Below, piece by piece: positions 42,104 to 51,892 of a stretch of DNA of 64,000 bases. The notes under the pieces were generated by a model, which did not search any database, was not told the DNA's origin, and was given only the letters and a program-made list of their open reading frames with translations. The stretch comes from Olleya sp. Hel_I_94. Its GTDB lineage: Bacteria > Bacteroidota > Bacteroidia > Flavobacteriales > Flavobacteriaceae. Location of the stretch: assembly GCF_007827365.1 (NCBI RefSeq), contig NZ_VISI01000002.1:1555001-1619000 (forward strand), given 5' to 3'. The stretch's first letter is position 1. Each line of letters starts with the position of its first letter. The position numbers were made by a program, and so were the translations under genes.

Positions 42104-42736
42104 TTAGTTTTTGTTCATTGCAGATAACATACCACCATATACTCCGTTTAAAGAAGATAAGTTAGATGCTAAAGATTGCATTTGCTCTTTTAATTTAGTT
42201 GCGTTTTCAACAGCTTCTTCATTGATTGAAGCTTGACGACTTGCACTTTCCATTTGTACTTTATAAAGACTGTTTAAAGACTCCATTTGTGCAGCAGCTA
42301 ATGACATTTCTTCACCATACTTTTTAGTTGCAGCCATAGAATCTACTGTTGGAGAAATTCCTTTTGCAGCGCCTTCAAAGTTTTTGATGCTTGCACCTAA
42401 GCTACTCATTAATTCACCATCAATTTTAGCTTCTCTTAATAAGTTGTCTAATTTTTTAGATAATAATCCTTCAGCATCTTTTGGCTCTTCTTTAGCAGCT
42501 TTTTTAGTTGTTGCTTGTCCACCTGCTAATTCTGGGTATACTAATGCCCAATCCAATTCACCACCTTGCTTTTCAAAAGCAGATAAAGTAAATACGATTG
42601 CTTCAACAATCATTCCTATTGTTAAAATAAGAGATCCATAAGGCCAGTGTTGTATTTTAAATAAAGCTCCAATAATTACAATTGCTGCTCCAATACCATA
42701 AACCATATTCATTGTTGATAATTTCTTTTGTGCCAT
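42104..42736 (-). CDS. gldL: Type IX secretion / gliding motor protein GldL
   Basis: This 210-residue protein has two membrane helices (about residues 10-28 and 34-54, enclosing the FKIQHWPYGS loop) and a cytoplasmic helical tail with coiled coil. GldL carries the proton path of the motor; the conserved acidic residue in helix 2 is present (IVEAIVFTLSAFE). The gene lies between gldK and gldM in the standard order. Confidence 0.96.
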   Translation of the reverse strand: MAQKKLSTMNMVYGIGAAIVIIGALFKIQHWPYGSLILTIGMIVEAIVFTLSAFEKQGGELDWALVYPELAGGQATTKKAAKEEPKDAEGLLSKKLDNLLREAKIDGELMSSLGASIKNFEGAAKGISPTVDSMAATKKYGEEMSLAAAQMESLNSLYKVQMESASRQASINEEAVENATKLKEQMQSLASNLSSLNGVYGGMLSAMNKN

Positions 42737-42797
42737 AATTTCTAAGTTTTTTTAGTTGTTAAGTTTTAGTTGTTAAGTATTTAGTTGTTTAGTTTAA

Positions 42798-44165
42798 TTA
42801 TTGTCTTGCGTTAGCAGTTACGTCTGTTCCCATGTAATCTTGTACAGTTCTGAAACCAATATAACTTCTTGCAGAATCTGCATATTCATAATCTCTTGAA
42901 CTTACTTGCAGGTAATATGCAACATCTTTCCAAGAACCACCACGAACAACTTTACGTTTGTTATTAGCATCATTTACACTTGGGTTTATTGTTGAAGCAT
43001 ATTCATATGAAGAAGGATCGTAAGATGAGTCTACCCATTCCGAAACGTTTCCAGCCATATTATATAAGTTAAAGTCATTTGGCTCATAAGCATCAGCTTC
43101 TACAGTATATAAAGATTGATCTGCTGCGTAATCACCACGTAATGGCTTAAAGTTAGCCATAAAACATCCTCTATCATTTTTAGCATAAGGTCCTCCCCAA
43201 GGAAAAGTTGCAGCTTGAAGACCACCTCTTGCAGCATACTCCCATTGAGCTTCTGACGGTAATCTGTAACGTGCTACGTTATGCATTTTTCTTTCTCTTC
43301 TTGCATCATTATGGTGTTTTGTTCTCCACTCACAAAATGCTTTAGCTTGTTGCCAAGACACACCTACTACAGGATAATCACTGTAAGCATCATGCCAGAA
43401 GTAATCATTGTGCATAGGCTCGTTATAAGAATATGCAAAATCTCTAATCCAAGATGTAGTATCTGGATAGATTTCAACCTCTTCTCTAACGATTACATCT
43501 TTACGACGTAAGTTTTTATTTTTTGCAGCTTTGGCTATGTCCATATAAGTATACTGGAACTTAAATTTAGTTACATCCCAAGTACGTTGACCGTTGTAAG
43601 ATTCTTCTAATGGTAAATACATTGTATCCATAACCTCTACGTAATACTCATCTGGATAGTCTGCAGTATCAAAAATTAAATCAACATCGTGATTTAGTTT
43701 TCTACCTTCATAACCAGTTTCTCCTAGACCACTATAGTTATCTAGCATGTATTTTTCGTAAGCTGAAGAATTGGTTGTATCTGCATCTTTAAAAGCAAAT
43801 TCTCCAATACCACCATCAGCTTGAGTCATTCCAACCTCATCAGCTAATATTGCTAATTTAGTACGGATTGTAGAATCTCTTACCCATTCTACGAATTGAC
43901 GATACTCACTATTAGTTATTTCTGTCTCATCCATGTAAAATGATGCTACAGTTACTGTTTTTGCAGGTGCGTCTTGGATTCCGGCTAAATCATCATCTGC
44001 TTTACCCATAATAAAAGCTCCACCAGGAACTAATGTCATACCGTAAGGTTTTTCTGGGTGCCATTTTTTACCTTTGACACCAACAAGCTGACCCTTATCT
44101 TTTGATCCACAACTTACTAATAGTGCGAAAACCGCTGTTAATAATACAAACTTCTTCATATTCAT
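42798..44165 (-). CDS. gldK: Type IX secretion lipoprotein GldK
   Basis: This 455-residue lipoprotein has a signal and lipobox (LLVSC at about residues 15-19). The rest is a formylglycine-generating-enzyme-like domain with MTLVPGGAFIMG near residues 43-54, YRLPSEAQWEYAARGG and GNVSEWVDSS. GldK is a non-enzymatic member of this fold and forms the GldKN ring below the outer membrane. It is the first gene of the operon, with a candidate promoter and a leader hairpin upstream. Confidence 0.95.
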   Translation of the reverse strand: MNMKKFVLLTAVFALLVSCGSKDKGQLVGVKGKKWHPEKPYGMTLVPGGAFIMGKADDDLAGIQDAPAKTVTVASFYMDETEITNSEYRQFVEWVRDSTIRTKLAILADEVGMTQADGGIGEFAFKDADTTNSSAYEKYMLDNYSGLGETGYEGRKLNHDVDLIFDTADYPDEYYVEVMDTMYLPLEESYNGQRTWDVTKFKFQYTYMDIAKAAKNKNLRRKDVIVREEVEIYPDTTSWIRDFAYSYNEPMHNDYFWHDAYSDYPVVGVSWQQAKAFCEWRTKHHNDARRERKMHNVARYRLPSEAQWEYAARGGLQAATFPWGGPYAKNDRGCFMANFKPLRGDYAADQSLYTVEADAYEPNDFNLYNMAGNVSEWVDSSYDPSSYEYASTINPSVNDANNKRKVVRGGSWKDVAYYLQVSSRDYEYADSARSYIGFRTVQDYMGTDVTANARQ

Positions 44166-44189
44166 TTAAAACTCGAGGTTAATTTTATA

Positions 44190-44242
44190 CTCTTAAATTT
44201 TTTAAGAGCGTAAACATATTTATATATTTTTTAAAAAACAAC
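44190..44242 (-). promoter_or_regulatory. Candidate gldKLMN promoter with leader hairpin
   Basis: On the minus strand TTG (44239-44241) is followed after 20 bases by TATGTTTA (44211-44218), close to the Bacteroidota TTG / TAnnTTTG pattern. Just after the presumed start of transcription a perfect hairpin CTCTTAAA-TTT-TTTAAGAG lies at 44190-44208, about 25 bases before the ATG. Confidence 0.5.
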
Positions 44243-44328
44243 TTTTTCGACAAAAAAAAATACATTTCATCGTAAAAATTTAACATTTAAACGATATTAA
44301 TTGTCGTTTATCTGTTCGTCTATATCGA

Positions 44329-45495
44329 TTACACGCTATTTTTATGAAATGCCTTATACCAACGCTCTGGTATTTTGTCATTACAAGCATCTAGATAGTC
44401 TTGATGCGTGCATGGTAATAACGTGTGTTTTTTTAATTTATTATTAACATTTGCTAAAAATGGTATTTCTATCCACCAGCGTCCTGTTTTTGTGCTCTTA
44501 TAAAAAATTAATTCGTGAGACTCCGCTAAAGTAATGAATTTTTGATGATTATCACCATTAGAAAAATCATCATCTTTAACTCTGCAATTTACACCTTCTA
44601 TAAAATACCATATCATTTGAGATATTAGCATGGATGTAATGTCATCATCTTGAGATGGTTTATACTCGTAAATACCAAATGAAGATACTTTATTGCTGAT
44701 TCCTGCATATCTTGCTACTGTGCAAATTTCTTTTCCATCCAAACCGTTTGGCGATACTTTTTGTTTTTGACTTACCTCAGATGCTTTTAAGGCTCCTAAG
44801 TCAACCGTAACTATATTAGCATCACGCATTACTGGCTCTACTAATGTAAGATCATTAGATATTTCTCCTAAGCGATAAGGTTCAAAATATAAACGCTCCA
44901 TTAAATCTATCTCTTCTTGACTATTAAAGTAAGTTTGATAACCTATAATGGCGTAATTAAAAAGATTATAAGGCTCGTCTAAAATAATTTTCCCGACGAA
45001 GCTAGTATTTTTTATTGGTTTAGAAGAATCTCCTAAATCAAAAGATTTATCCACATTTACAATGTTAACCATTGGCATTAAACTATCATAAGCACGATAG
45101 TTTACGTAGGACAAATCTTGACTACCTCCTATTATTACTGGGATAATCTTATTTTCTATTAAAGTAATTAATGTTTCTTTTAAGGCAAAATAAGTATCGT
45201 CAACAGTATCTCCTTTTTGAATATCACCAATATCCGCAATCGACGAACTCCAACTTCCAGGGTATAAAGTGTAGAATGATTTTCTTATTTCATTCAAATT
45301 AAAATCTTCTCCAATGTAATTAACATCGTTTCGATTTTCAAGAACACCTACAATTGCAATTTTAACGTTATTAAGATCTGGCAGTCCATGCTGCTCAGAA
45401 TGAATTTTAATTTTTTGACCTAAACTTAAAGGCGATAATAATTGATTATGCGCTAAAACAGTATCTGGGACTGGAGTAAGAAAATTAAAATTCAT
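44329..45495 (-). CDS. Arginase/formimidoylglutamase-family protein, probably inactive
   Basis: This 388-residue protein has the ureohydrolase fold (PVIIGGSQDLSYVNYRAYDSL near residues 118-138, the later IVNVDKSFDLGDSS and VTVDLGALKASEV). In active enzymes these three places read GGDHS, DAHxD and SxDxDxxDP and hold two manganese ions. Here the His and several Asp ligands are replaced, so catalysis is unlikely. The gene sits between topA and gldK, an arrangement I recall from other Flavobacteriaceae. That context would suit a structural or regulatory role, but this is inference. Confidence 0.75.
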   Translation of the reverse strand: MNFNFLTPVPDTVLAHNQLLSPLSLGQKIKIHSEQHGLPDLNNVKIAIVGVLENRNDVNYIGEDFNLNEIRKSFYTLYPGSWSSSIADIGDIQKGDTVDDTYFALKETLITLIENKIIPVIIGGSQDLSYVNYRAYDSLMPMVNIVNVDKSFDLGDSSKPIKNTSFVGKIILDEPYNLFNYAIIGYQTYFNSQEEIDLMERLYFEPYRLGEISNDLTLVEPVMRDANIVTVDLGALKASEVSQKQKVSPNGLDGKEICTVARYAGISNKVSSFGIYEYKPSQDDDITSMLISQMIWYFIEGVNCRVKDDDFSNGDNHQKFITLAESHELIFYKSTKTGRWWIEIPFLANVNNKLKKHTLLPCTHQDYLDACNDKIPERWYKAFHKNSV

Positions 45496-45504
45496 TATAT
45501 AATA

Positions 45505-48033
45505 CTATTTCTTTTTAGCTGTTGTTTTTTTCTTAGTAGTTGTTTTTTTCTTTGCTGGCGCTTTCTTCTTAGCTGCTGCTTTCTTTTTAGGCGCTTTCTT
45601 TTCAATCATATCTTTAACCTCATCCAAAGTTAAAGCTGCAGCGTCTACCGTCTTAGGAAGCTCTATTTTAATTTTTCCTTTTAAAATATTATGTCTTCCC
45701 CAACGTGCTTTTTCTACACGTATGCCTTCATCTTCCCAATTATGAACAACTTTATCTATTTCTTTTTGAATTTTAGCATCAACTAATTCTTCAATTTCTT
45801 CATTAGTTAAGTTATCCCAATCGTATTTTTTATTGACATTTATAAATAAACCATTCCATTTAATGAAAGGTCCAAAACGTCCTTTTCCTTTTGTGACTCC
45901 GTGTCCTTTATAATTATACACAGGAGCGTCTGCAATTTCTTTTCCTTTAATAAGTTCTATTGCATCTTCAATCTCTATATTTAATGGATCTTGACCAGGA
46001 GCTAAGGATACAAATTTATCACCATATTTTACATAAGGACCAAAACGACCATTATTTACTTCTACGGTTTCATCTTCATACTTACCTAAAGTTCTTGGCA
46101 ATTTAAATAAATCCATTGCTTCTTCATAGGTTATACTACCTAATTGTTGATCTGGACTTAAACTAGCAAAGGTTGGCTTTTCTTCGTCGTCTACAGTTCC
46201 CATTTGTACCATTGGACCAAACTTACCTAAACGTACGCTTACTTGCTTACCTGTTTTAGGGTCTTTACCTAAGATACGCTCTCCGGATTCTCTATCTGCA
46301 TTTTCTTGTACATCAACGACAACTGGGTGAAATTTCTTATAGAAGGTTTTCATCATTTTTTTCCAGTCTTCCTTCCCTTCGGCTATATCATCAAATTGAC
46401 TTTCTACTTTTGCAGTAAAATTATAGTCTAAAATACTTTCAAAATGATTTACTAAAAAGTCCGTAACAATCATACCAATATCTGTTGGCACAAGCTTTCC
46501 TTTATCTGAACCTACTTTTTCTGTTAACGTATTATCCTTTACACTACCTTCTTCTAACATTAACTGTGTGTACTCACGCTCAACACCATCAATTGCTCCT
46601 TTTTCTACATAATTCCTGTTTTGAATAGTAGAAATGGTTGGTGCATATGTAGATGGTCGTCCAATACCTAACTCTTCCAACTTCTTAACCAAAGAAGCCT
46701 CAGTATATCTATATGGTGCACGACTATAACGCTCAGTAGCTGATATGTATTTATTTAAAAGCGTCTCATTAGTTTTCATTGCTGGAAGCATACCTTCTTG
46801 CTCTAAATCTTCATCATCAGTACCTTCTAAATATACTTTTAAAAACCCTTCAAATTTAATTACCTCTCCATTTGCTGTAAAGGTTTGGTCATGTGTATCT
46901 GCTTCAATTTTAACATTTGTGCGTTCTAATTGTGCTTCACTCATTTGTGATGCAATAGCACGTTTCCAAATTAAATCGTATAATCTAGCCTGATCATAAT
47001 CAATATCTACACTATGCGTTTTAAAGTCGGTTGGTCTAATCGCTTCGTGAGCTTCTTGAGCTCCTTTGGATTTACCTTTAAAGTTGCGTTCTTTAGCGTA
47101 TTCTTTACCGTAAGCTTCAATTATTTCTTTTTCTGCACCTTTTCTAGCTTCGTCAGATAAGTTTACACTATCTGTTCTCATATAAGTAATCAAACCAGCT
47201 TCGTATAAACGCTGAGCCATAGTCATAGTCTTACTTACAGAAAAATATAATTTACGAGATGCTTCTTGCTGTAAGGTTGACGTTGTAAATGGTGCTGCTG
47301 GAGATTTTTTTGCTGGCTTTTTAGTTAAGTCAGCGACCTTAAAGTTAGCAGCTGCATTACTTTCTAAAAAGTCAAATGCTTCTTTTTTAGTACCAAACGT
47401 TTTTGGTAGTTTAGCTTTAAAAGATTGACCTGCTTCGTTTGAAAACTCGGCATCAATCCTGTAAGATGCTTCTGGTGTAAAATCCTGTATTTCGCGTTCA
47501 CGCTCAACAATTAATCTAACAGATACTGATTGTACACGACCTGCAGACAACCCTCCTTTTACTTTACGCCATAAAACTGGAGATAGCTCGTAACCTACAA
47601 TTCTATCTAATACACGACGTGCTTGCTGTGCATCTACTAAATCATAATCAATTTGTCTTGGATTTTCAACCGCTTTTTGTATTGCAGTTTTTGTAATCTC
47701 ATGAAAAACGATTCGTTTTGTTTTATCTTTATCTAGGTTTAAAGACTCGGCTAAATGCCATGCAATAGCCTCTCCTTCCCTATCCTCATCACTAGCTAGC
47801 CAAACCATTTCGGCTTTTTTAGCTAAATCTTTTAATTTTTTAACTAGCGACTTTTTATCTGAAGACACTTCATATTTTGGATCAAAATCTCCGTCTACAT
47901 CTACTCCTAATTCCTTAGATGGTAAGTCAGCAATATGCCCAAAACTGGATTCGACTTTAAAGTCTTTTCCTAAAAATTTCTCTATTGTTTTTGCTTTTGC
48001 TGGTGACTCTACTATTACTAAATTCTTCGCCAT
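45505..48033 (-). CDS. topA: DNA topoisomerase I
   Basis: This 842-residue type IA topoisomerase has the N-terminal Toprim domain (KNLVIVESPAKAKTIEKFLG, WLASDEDREGEAIAWHL) and the active-site Tyr block GLITYMRTDSVNLS. Next come repeated C-terminal topoisomerase modules (GKFGPMVQMG, GRFGPYVKYG, GRFGPFIKW) and a Lys/Ala-rich tail. It relaxes negative supercoils. ATG 48033 is chosen because the MAKNLVIVESPAKA opening is the family start; the upstream in-frame ATG adds 11 unrelated residues. Confidence 0.97.
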   Translation of the reverse strand: MAKNLVIVESPAKAKTIEKFLGKDFKVESSFGHIADLPSKELGVDVDGDFDPKYEVSSDKKSLVKKLKDLAKKAEMVWLASDEDREGEAIAWHLAESLNLDKDKTKRIVFHEITKTAIQKAVENPRQIDYDLVDAQQARRVLDRIVGYELSPVLWRKVKGGLSAGRVQSVSVRLIVEREREIQDFTPEASYRIDAEFSNEAGQSFKAKLPKTFGTKKEAFDFLESNAAANFKVADLTKKPAKKSPAAPFTTSTLQQEASRKLYFSVSKTMTMAQRLYEAGLITYMRTDSVNLSDEARKGAEKEIIEAYGKEYAKERNFKGKSKGAQEAHEAIRPTDFKTHSVDIDYDQARLYDLIWKRAIASQMSEAQLERTNVKIEADTHDQTFTANGEVIKFEGFLKVYLEGTDDEDLEQEGMLPAMKTNETLLNKYISATERYSRAPYRYTEASLVKKLEELGIGRPSTYAPTISTIQNRNYVEKGAIDGVEREYTQLMLEEGSVKDNTLTEKVGSDKGKLVPTDIGMIVTDFLVNHFESILDYNFTAKVESQFDDIAEGKEDWKKMMKTFYKKFHPVVVDVQENADRESGERILGKDPKTGKQVSVRLGKFGPMVQMGTVDDEEKPTFASLSPDQQLGSITYEEAMDLFKLPRTLGKYEDETVEVNNGRFGPYVKYGDKFVSLAPGQDPLNIEIEDAIELIKGKEIADAPVYNYKGHGVTKGKGRFGPFIKWNGLFINVNKKYDWDNLTNEEIEELVDAKIQKEIDKVVHNWEDEGIRVEKARWGRHNILKGKIKIELPKTVDAAALTLDEVKDMIEKKAPKKKAAAKKKAPAKKKTTTKKKTTAKKK

Positions 48034-48122
48034 TCTTCGATTTTTGTGAGTGCAAAGGTATATCAAAAAAAATTTATCATCCTAATTTTATAACTTTTAG
48101 CTAAAATTAAAGGTCTGTCAGA

Positions 48123-48153
48123 TTGTCATAATTTTAAAATAATCCTATCTTTG
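48123..48153 (+). promoter_or_regulatory. Promoter of the miaB-secG run
   Basis: TTG (48123-48125) and TATCTTTG (48146-48153) are 20 bases apart, a good Bacteroidota-type promoter. Transcription would start near 48160. Confidence 0.65.
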
Positions 48154-48188
48154 CGTGCTTATTGGAGATGAGTGATTTCAATATATTT

Positions 48189-49634
48189 ATGGAAAAGACA
48201 ATAGACGAAAACAAACAAGGAGAGACATTAGTTATCCCTGAAAAAAAAGAGAATAGTAAAAAACTTTTTATAGAAAGTTATGGCTGCTCTATGAATTTTA
48301 GTGATAGTGAGATTGTCGCTTCTATCCTTCAAAACGAAGGATTTAATACGACACAAGTTTTAGAAGAAGCAGACTTAGTATTGGTTAACACCTGCTCTAT
48401 ACGTGATAAAGCAGAACAAACAGTACGTAAACGTTTACAAAAGTATAATGCTATAAAAAGAGACATCAACCCTAAAATGAAAGTGGGTGTGTTAGGCTGT
48501 ATGGCAGAACGTTTAAAAAGTAAGTTTTTAGAAGAAGAAAAGATAGTTGATTTAGTTGTAGGACCTGATGCCTATAAAGACCTACCTAATTTAATAGCCG
48601 AAGTAGATGAAGGTCGCGATGCGATAAATGTAATACTGTCTAAAGAAGAAACCTATGGAGACATTAGTCCTGTAAGATTAAACAGTAATGGTGTTACCGC
48701 TTATGTATCAATAACTAGAGGTTGTGATAATATGTGTACGTTTTGCGTTGTCCCTTTTACAAGAGGAAGAGAGCGCAGTCGTGATCCACAAAGTATTATT
48801 GAAGAAGTAAATGATCTTTGGAACAAAGGCTATAAAGAAATTACATTACTAGGACAAAATGTAGATAGCTACCTTTGGTATGGAGGCGGAATGAAAAAAG
48901 ATTTTGAAAAAGCCACAGATTTTGAAAAAGCGACTGCTACAGATTTTGCTAAGCTATTAGAGTTATGCGCCAAAGCACAACCTACTATGCGTATTAGATT
49001 TAGCACGTCTAATCCACAAGATATGCATCTTGAGGTTATTGAAACCATGGCTAAATACGATAATATATGTAATCACATACATTTACCTGTACAAAGCGGA
49101 AGTAATCGCATATTAAAAGCAATGAATCGCTTACATACACGAGAAGAATATTTTACCTTAATAGATAATATTAAAAGAATAATTCCAAATTGTGCGATTA
49201 GTCAAGATATGATTTCAGGTTTTCCAACCGAAACTGAACAGGACCATCAAGACACATTAAGCCTAATGGAATATGTAAAATATAACTTTGGATACATGTT
49301 TACCTACTCTGAGCGTCCTGGGACTTTAGCGGAACGTAAATTTGAAGACGATATACCTGAAGAAACAAAAAGTAGACGTCTAAGAGAAATCATAGCACTA
49401 CAATTAATACATAGTGAATATAGAACTAGACAGTTTTTAAACACAACAGTTGAAGTTTTAGTAGAAAGAGAATCAAAAAAATCAAACCAAGAATGGTCTG
49501 GTCGCACACAACAAAACATTGTTGTTGTTTTTCCAAAAGAACATTATAAAATTGGAGATTTAGTAAACGTAACTGTAACAGATTGTACTAAAGCTACACT
49601 TATTGGTAAAGCCGTAAACAGCGCAAACAATTAA
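48189..49634 (+). CDS. miaB: tRNA-2-methylthio-N6-adenosine methylthiotransferase MiaB
   Basis: This radical-SAM enzyme of about 481 residues adds a methylthio group to i6A37 of tRNAs. The N-terminal MTTase domain has its three cysteines (ESYGCSMNFSDSE, LVNTCSIRDKAEQ, GVLGCMAERLK). The radical SAM cluster is CDNMCTFCVVPFTRGRERSR, and a TRAM domain closes the protein. The ATG at 48189 is used because 48168 would leave a leader of only about 8 bases. It is the first gene of a run ending in secG. Confidence 0.95.
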   Translation: MEKTIDENKQGETLVIPEKKENSKKLFIESYGCSMNFSDSEIVASILQNEGFNTTQVLEEADLVLVNTCSIRDKAEQTVRKRLQKYNAIKRDINPKMKVGVLGCMAERLKSKFLEEEKIVDLVVGPDAYKDLPNLIAEVDEGRDAINVILSKEETYGDISPVRLNSNGVTAYVSITRGCDNMCTFCVVPFTRGRERSRDPQSIIEEVNDLWNKGYKEITLLGQNVDSYLWYGGGMKKDFEKATDFEKATATDFAKLLELCAKAQPTMRIRFSTSNPQDMHLEVIETMAKYDNICNHIHLPVQSGSNRILKAMNRLHTREEYFTLIDNIKRIIPNCAISQDMISGFPTETEQDHQDTLSLMEYVKYNFGYMFTYSERPGTLAERKFEDDIPEETKSRRLREIIALQLIHSEYRTRQFLNTTVEVLVERESKKSNQEWSGRTQQNIVVVFPKEHYKIGDLVNVTVTDCTKATLIGKAVNSANN

Positions 49635-49660
49635 TCGTATTGACCTTATTATAACATATC

Positions 49661-50584
49661 ATGAAAAAAATAATTATACTACTAGTAACACTTAGCTTTA
49701 TAACCTCTTGTCAAAACGAACCTTTAGAAGGCTTTGCTGCAGACGACACAATTACAGGCGAGCCTGACCCAACAGAAGGAACAGGTAGTGATGATTTACA
49801 ATTATCAAGTTACACTTGGGATGTTGATACAGAAGTCCCTTTTTTAGGACCAATAACCATAAATACAGATTTTACTTTTAATGACAACAATAAGGTATCA
49901 GATTTAGATGTCGAAACTGTTGCTTTTGGTTTTCCTATAGTAGCCAGCGGAACGCTTACTAGAGATGCTTCTGGAAAAATTATTACAGTTAAAAACTTTG
50001 AAGGATCTACTCAAATCAATCAAACTAATATTAGCTATTCTTCAGACAATATTTCTCAAATTGCATATGATGACTTTGAAGACGACACAGAAGATTACAC
50101 CTATAACTTTACAACATCAGGAAATACTATAACTAAAACAGAGGCAGGAAATCCAGTAGAGACCCAATACAAAAAAGATGCTTCAGGTAGATTAATTGAA
50201 AAAATATCGTTTGAAGACGGTTTTAGCATCCAGCAAGAAATTTTAACTTATAATGCTAACGGAAACTGCATATCTGTAATTTCTTCTGGAGAAAATGATA
50301 ACAACACAACCTATGGTTACGACAACTTTACCAATCCTTTAAAAGCAGGATTTAGTGATCAATATTGGTTATCTATTTTGGATGATGATTATACTGAAGA
50401 GGCTGGACCAATCATAGTTCAGTTTCATAGTACAAATAACTGGAATTCTGTTACAGCAGAAGGAAACACAGTTACATTTATGATGACTTACAATACCGCA
50501 AACCGAATTACAAGTAGAACAGGTGTGTTTTCTTTAGATGGCATAAGCTTAGTACAAGAAGAAAATTTTAATTACACTAACTAA
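49661..50584 (+). CDS. Lipoprotein of unknown function
   Basis: This 307-residue protein has a lipoprotein signal (MKKIIILLVTLSFITSC, Cys17). The mature part is beta-rich with YD-like repeats (DASGRLIEKISFEDGF, YNANGNCISVIS) and an acidic low-complexity start (DDTITGEPDPTEGTGSDD). It is likely exported to the outer membrane. It lies 26 bases after miaB and 9 before the sigma54 activator gene, so it is probably co-transcribed. Function unknown. Confidence 0.75.
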   Translation: MKKIIILLVTLSFITSCQNEPLEGFAADDTITGEPDPTEGTGSDDLQLSSYTWDVDTEVPFLGPITINTDFTFNDNNKVSDLDVETVAFGFPIVASGTLTRDASGKIITVKNFEGSTQINQTNISYSSDNISQIAYDDFEDDTEDYTYNFTTSGNTITKTEAGNPVETQYKKDASGRLIEKISFEDGFSIQQEILTYNANGNCISVISSGENDNNTTYGYDNFTNPLKAGFSDQYWLSILDDDYTEEAGPIIVQFHSTNNWNSVTAEGNTVTFMMTYNTANRITSRTGVFSLDGISLVQEENFNYTN

Positions 50585-50593
50585 AAAGTTAAA

Positions 50594-51862
50594 ATGGAAT
50601 CTATACAATCAATAAAACAACGTTTCGGAATTATTGGAAATAGCCCGACATTAAATCGCGCTATTGAAAAAGCAATTCAAGTCGCTCCAACAGATATTTC
50701 TGTTTTAGTAACAGGAGAAAGTGGTGTTGGAAAAGAGAGTATTCCAAAAATAATCCATCAATTATCGCATCGTAAACACGGTAAATACATTGCAGTTAAC
50801 TGTGGTGCAATTCCAGAAGGAACAATAGATAGCGAGCTTTTTGGTCATGAAAAAGGTGCCTTTACAGGTGCTACTGCTACTAGAAGTGGCTATTTTGAAG
50901 TTGCAGATGGAGGAACCATTTTTTTAGATGAAGTCGGAGAGTTACCCTTAACTACACAAGTCCGTCTTTTACGTGTTTTAGAAAATGGTGAGTTTATAAA
51001 AGTTGGATCCAGTAAAGTACAAAAAACCAATGTAAGGATTGTTGCAGCAACAAACGTAAATATGTTTGATGCTATTAAAAAAGAAAAATTTAGAGAAGAC
51101 CTATTTTACCGTTTAAGTACAGTAGACATCAATCTTCCGCCTTTACGAGAGCGACAAGAAGACATCCACATATTATTCCGCAAATTTGCTAGTGATTTTG
51201 CATTAAAATATAAAATGCCAACCATCAAGTTATCGGATGATGCCATAAATTTATTATTAAAATATCGCTGGAGCGGAAATATAAGACAACTGCGTAATGT
51301 TGCAGAACAAGTTTCTGTTTTAGAACAAAACAGGACCATTACAGCACAAGTTTTAGATAGTTATTTACCAAGCGGAAATAATCTTCCAGCAGTTATTAAT
51401 AATGCCAAGTCCGAAGGTGATTTTAGTAGCGAGCGTGAGATACTATACAAAGTATTATTTGACATGAAAGCCGATTTAAACGACTTAAAAAAGCTGACCA
51501 TGGAATTAATGAAAACAGGTAATGCAAAAGATGTTCAGAAAAACAATGAAACATTAATCCAGAAAATTTATGGCGAAAATGAAAGTGAAGCCGAGTTTGA
51601 TGAGCATGTAGAAGACATGGAAGTATTATCTATAGCACAAAATTCTGGAATTTCTAATTCCAATCCTATGGATACAGCTCAAGATAAATACCACTTTGCA
51701 GAAGAAATTGAAGAGGAAGAAACCTTGTCATTGCATGATAAAGAACTAGAATTAATAAAAAAATCTTTAGAGCGTCATAACGGAAAACGCAAACTGGCTG
51801 CAGAAGAGTTAGGTATTAGCGAACGTACACTTTATCGTAAAATCAAACAATTTGATTTATAA
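50594..51862 (+). CDS. Sigma54-dependent transcriptional activator without sensor domain
   Basis: This 422-residue protein begins almost directly with the AAA+ domain: Walker A TGESGVGKES (about residues 40-49), the sigma54-contact loop GAFTGA (about 92-97), Walker B GGTIFLDEVGEL, and the arginine-finger region. The C-terminal Fis-type helix-turn-helix is GKRKLAAEELGISERTLYRK. No receiver, GAF or PAS domain precedes it, so activity must be set by abundance or by a partner. It lies directly before lptE. A good -24/-12 promoter occurs 2 kb downstream at groES, but no link is shown. Confidence 0.92.
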   Translation: MESIQSIKQRFGIIGNSPTLNRAIEKAIQVAPTDISVLVTGESGVGKESIPKIIHQLSHRKHGKYIAVNCGAIPEGTIDSELFGHEKGAFTGATATRSGYFEVADGGTIFLDEVGELPLTTQVRLLRVLENGEFIKVGSSKVQKTNVRIVAATNVNMFDAIKKEKFREDLFYRLSTVDINLPPLRERQEDIHILFRKFASDFALKYKMPTIKLSDDAINLLLKYRWSGNIRQLRNVAEQVSVLEQNRTITAQVLDSYLPSGNNLPAVINNAKSEGDFSSEREILYKVLFDMKADLNDLKKLTMELMKTGNAKDVQKNNETLIQKIYGENESEAEFDEHVEDMEVLSIAQNSGISNSNPMDTAQDKYHFAEEIEEEETLSLHDKELELIKKSLERHNGKRKLAAEELGISERTLYRKIKQFDL

Positions 51863-51892
51863 TCTAACGTTTTAAAGTAAAACAATAATTAC

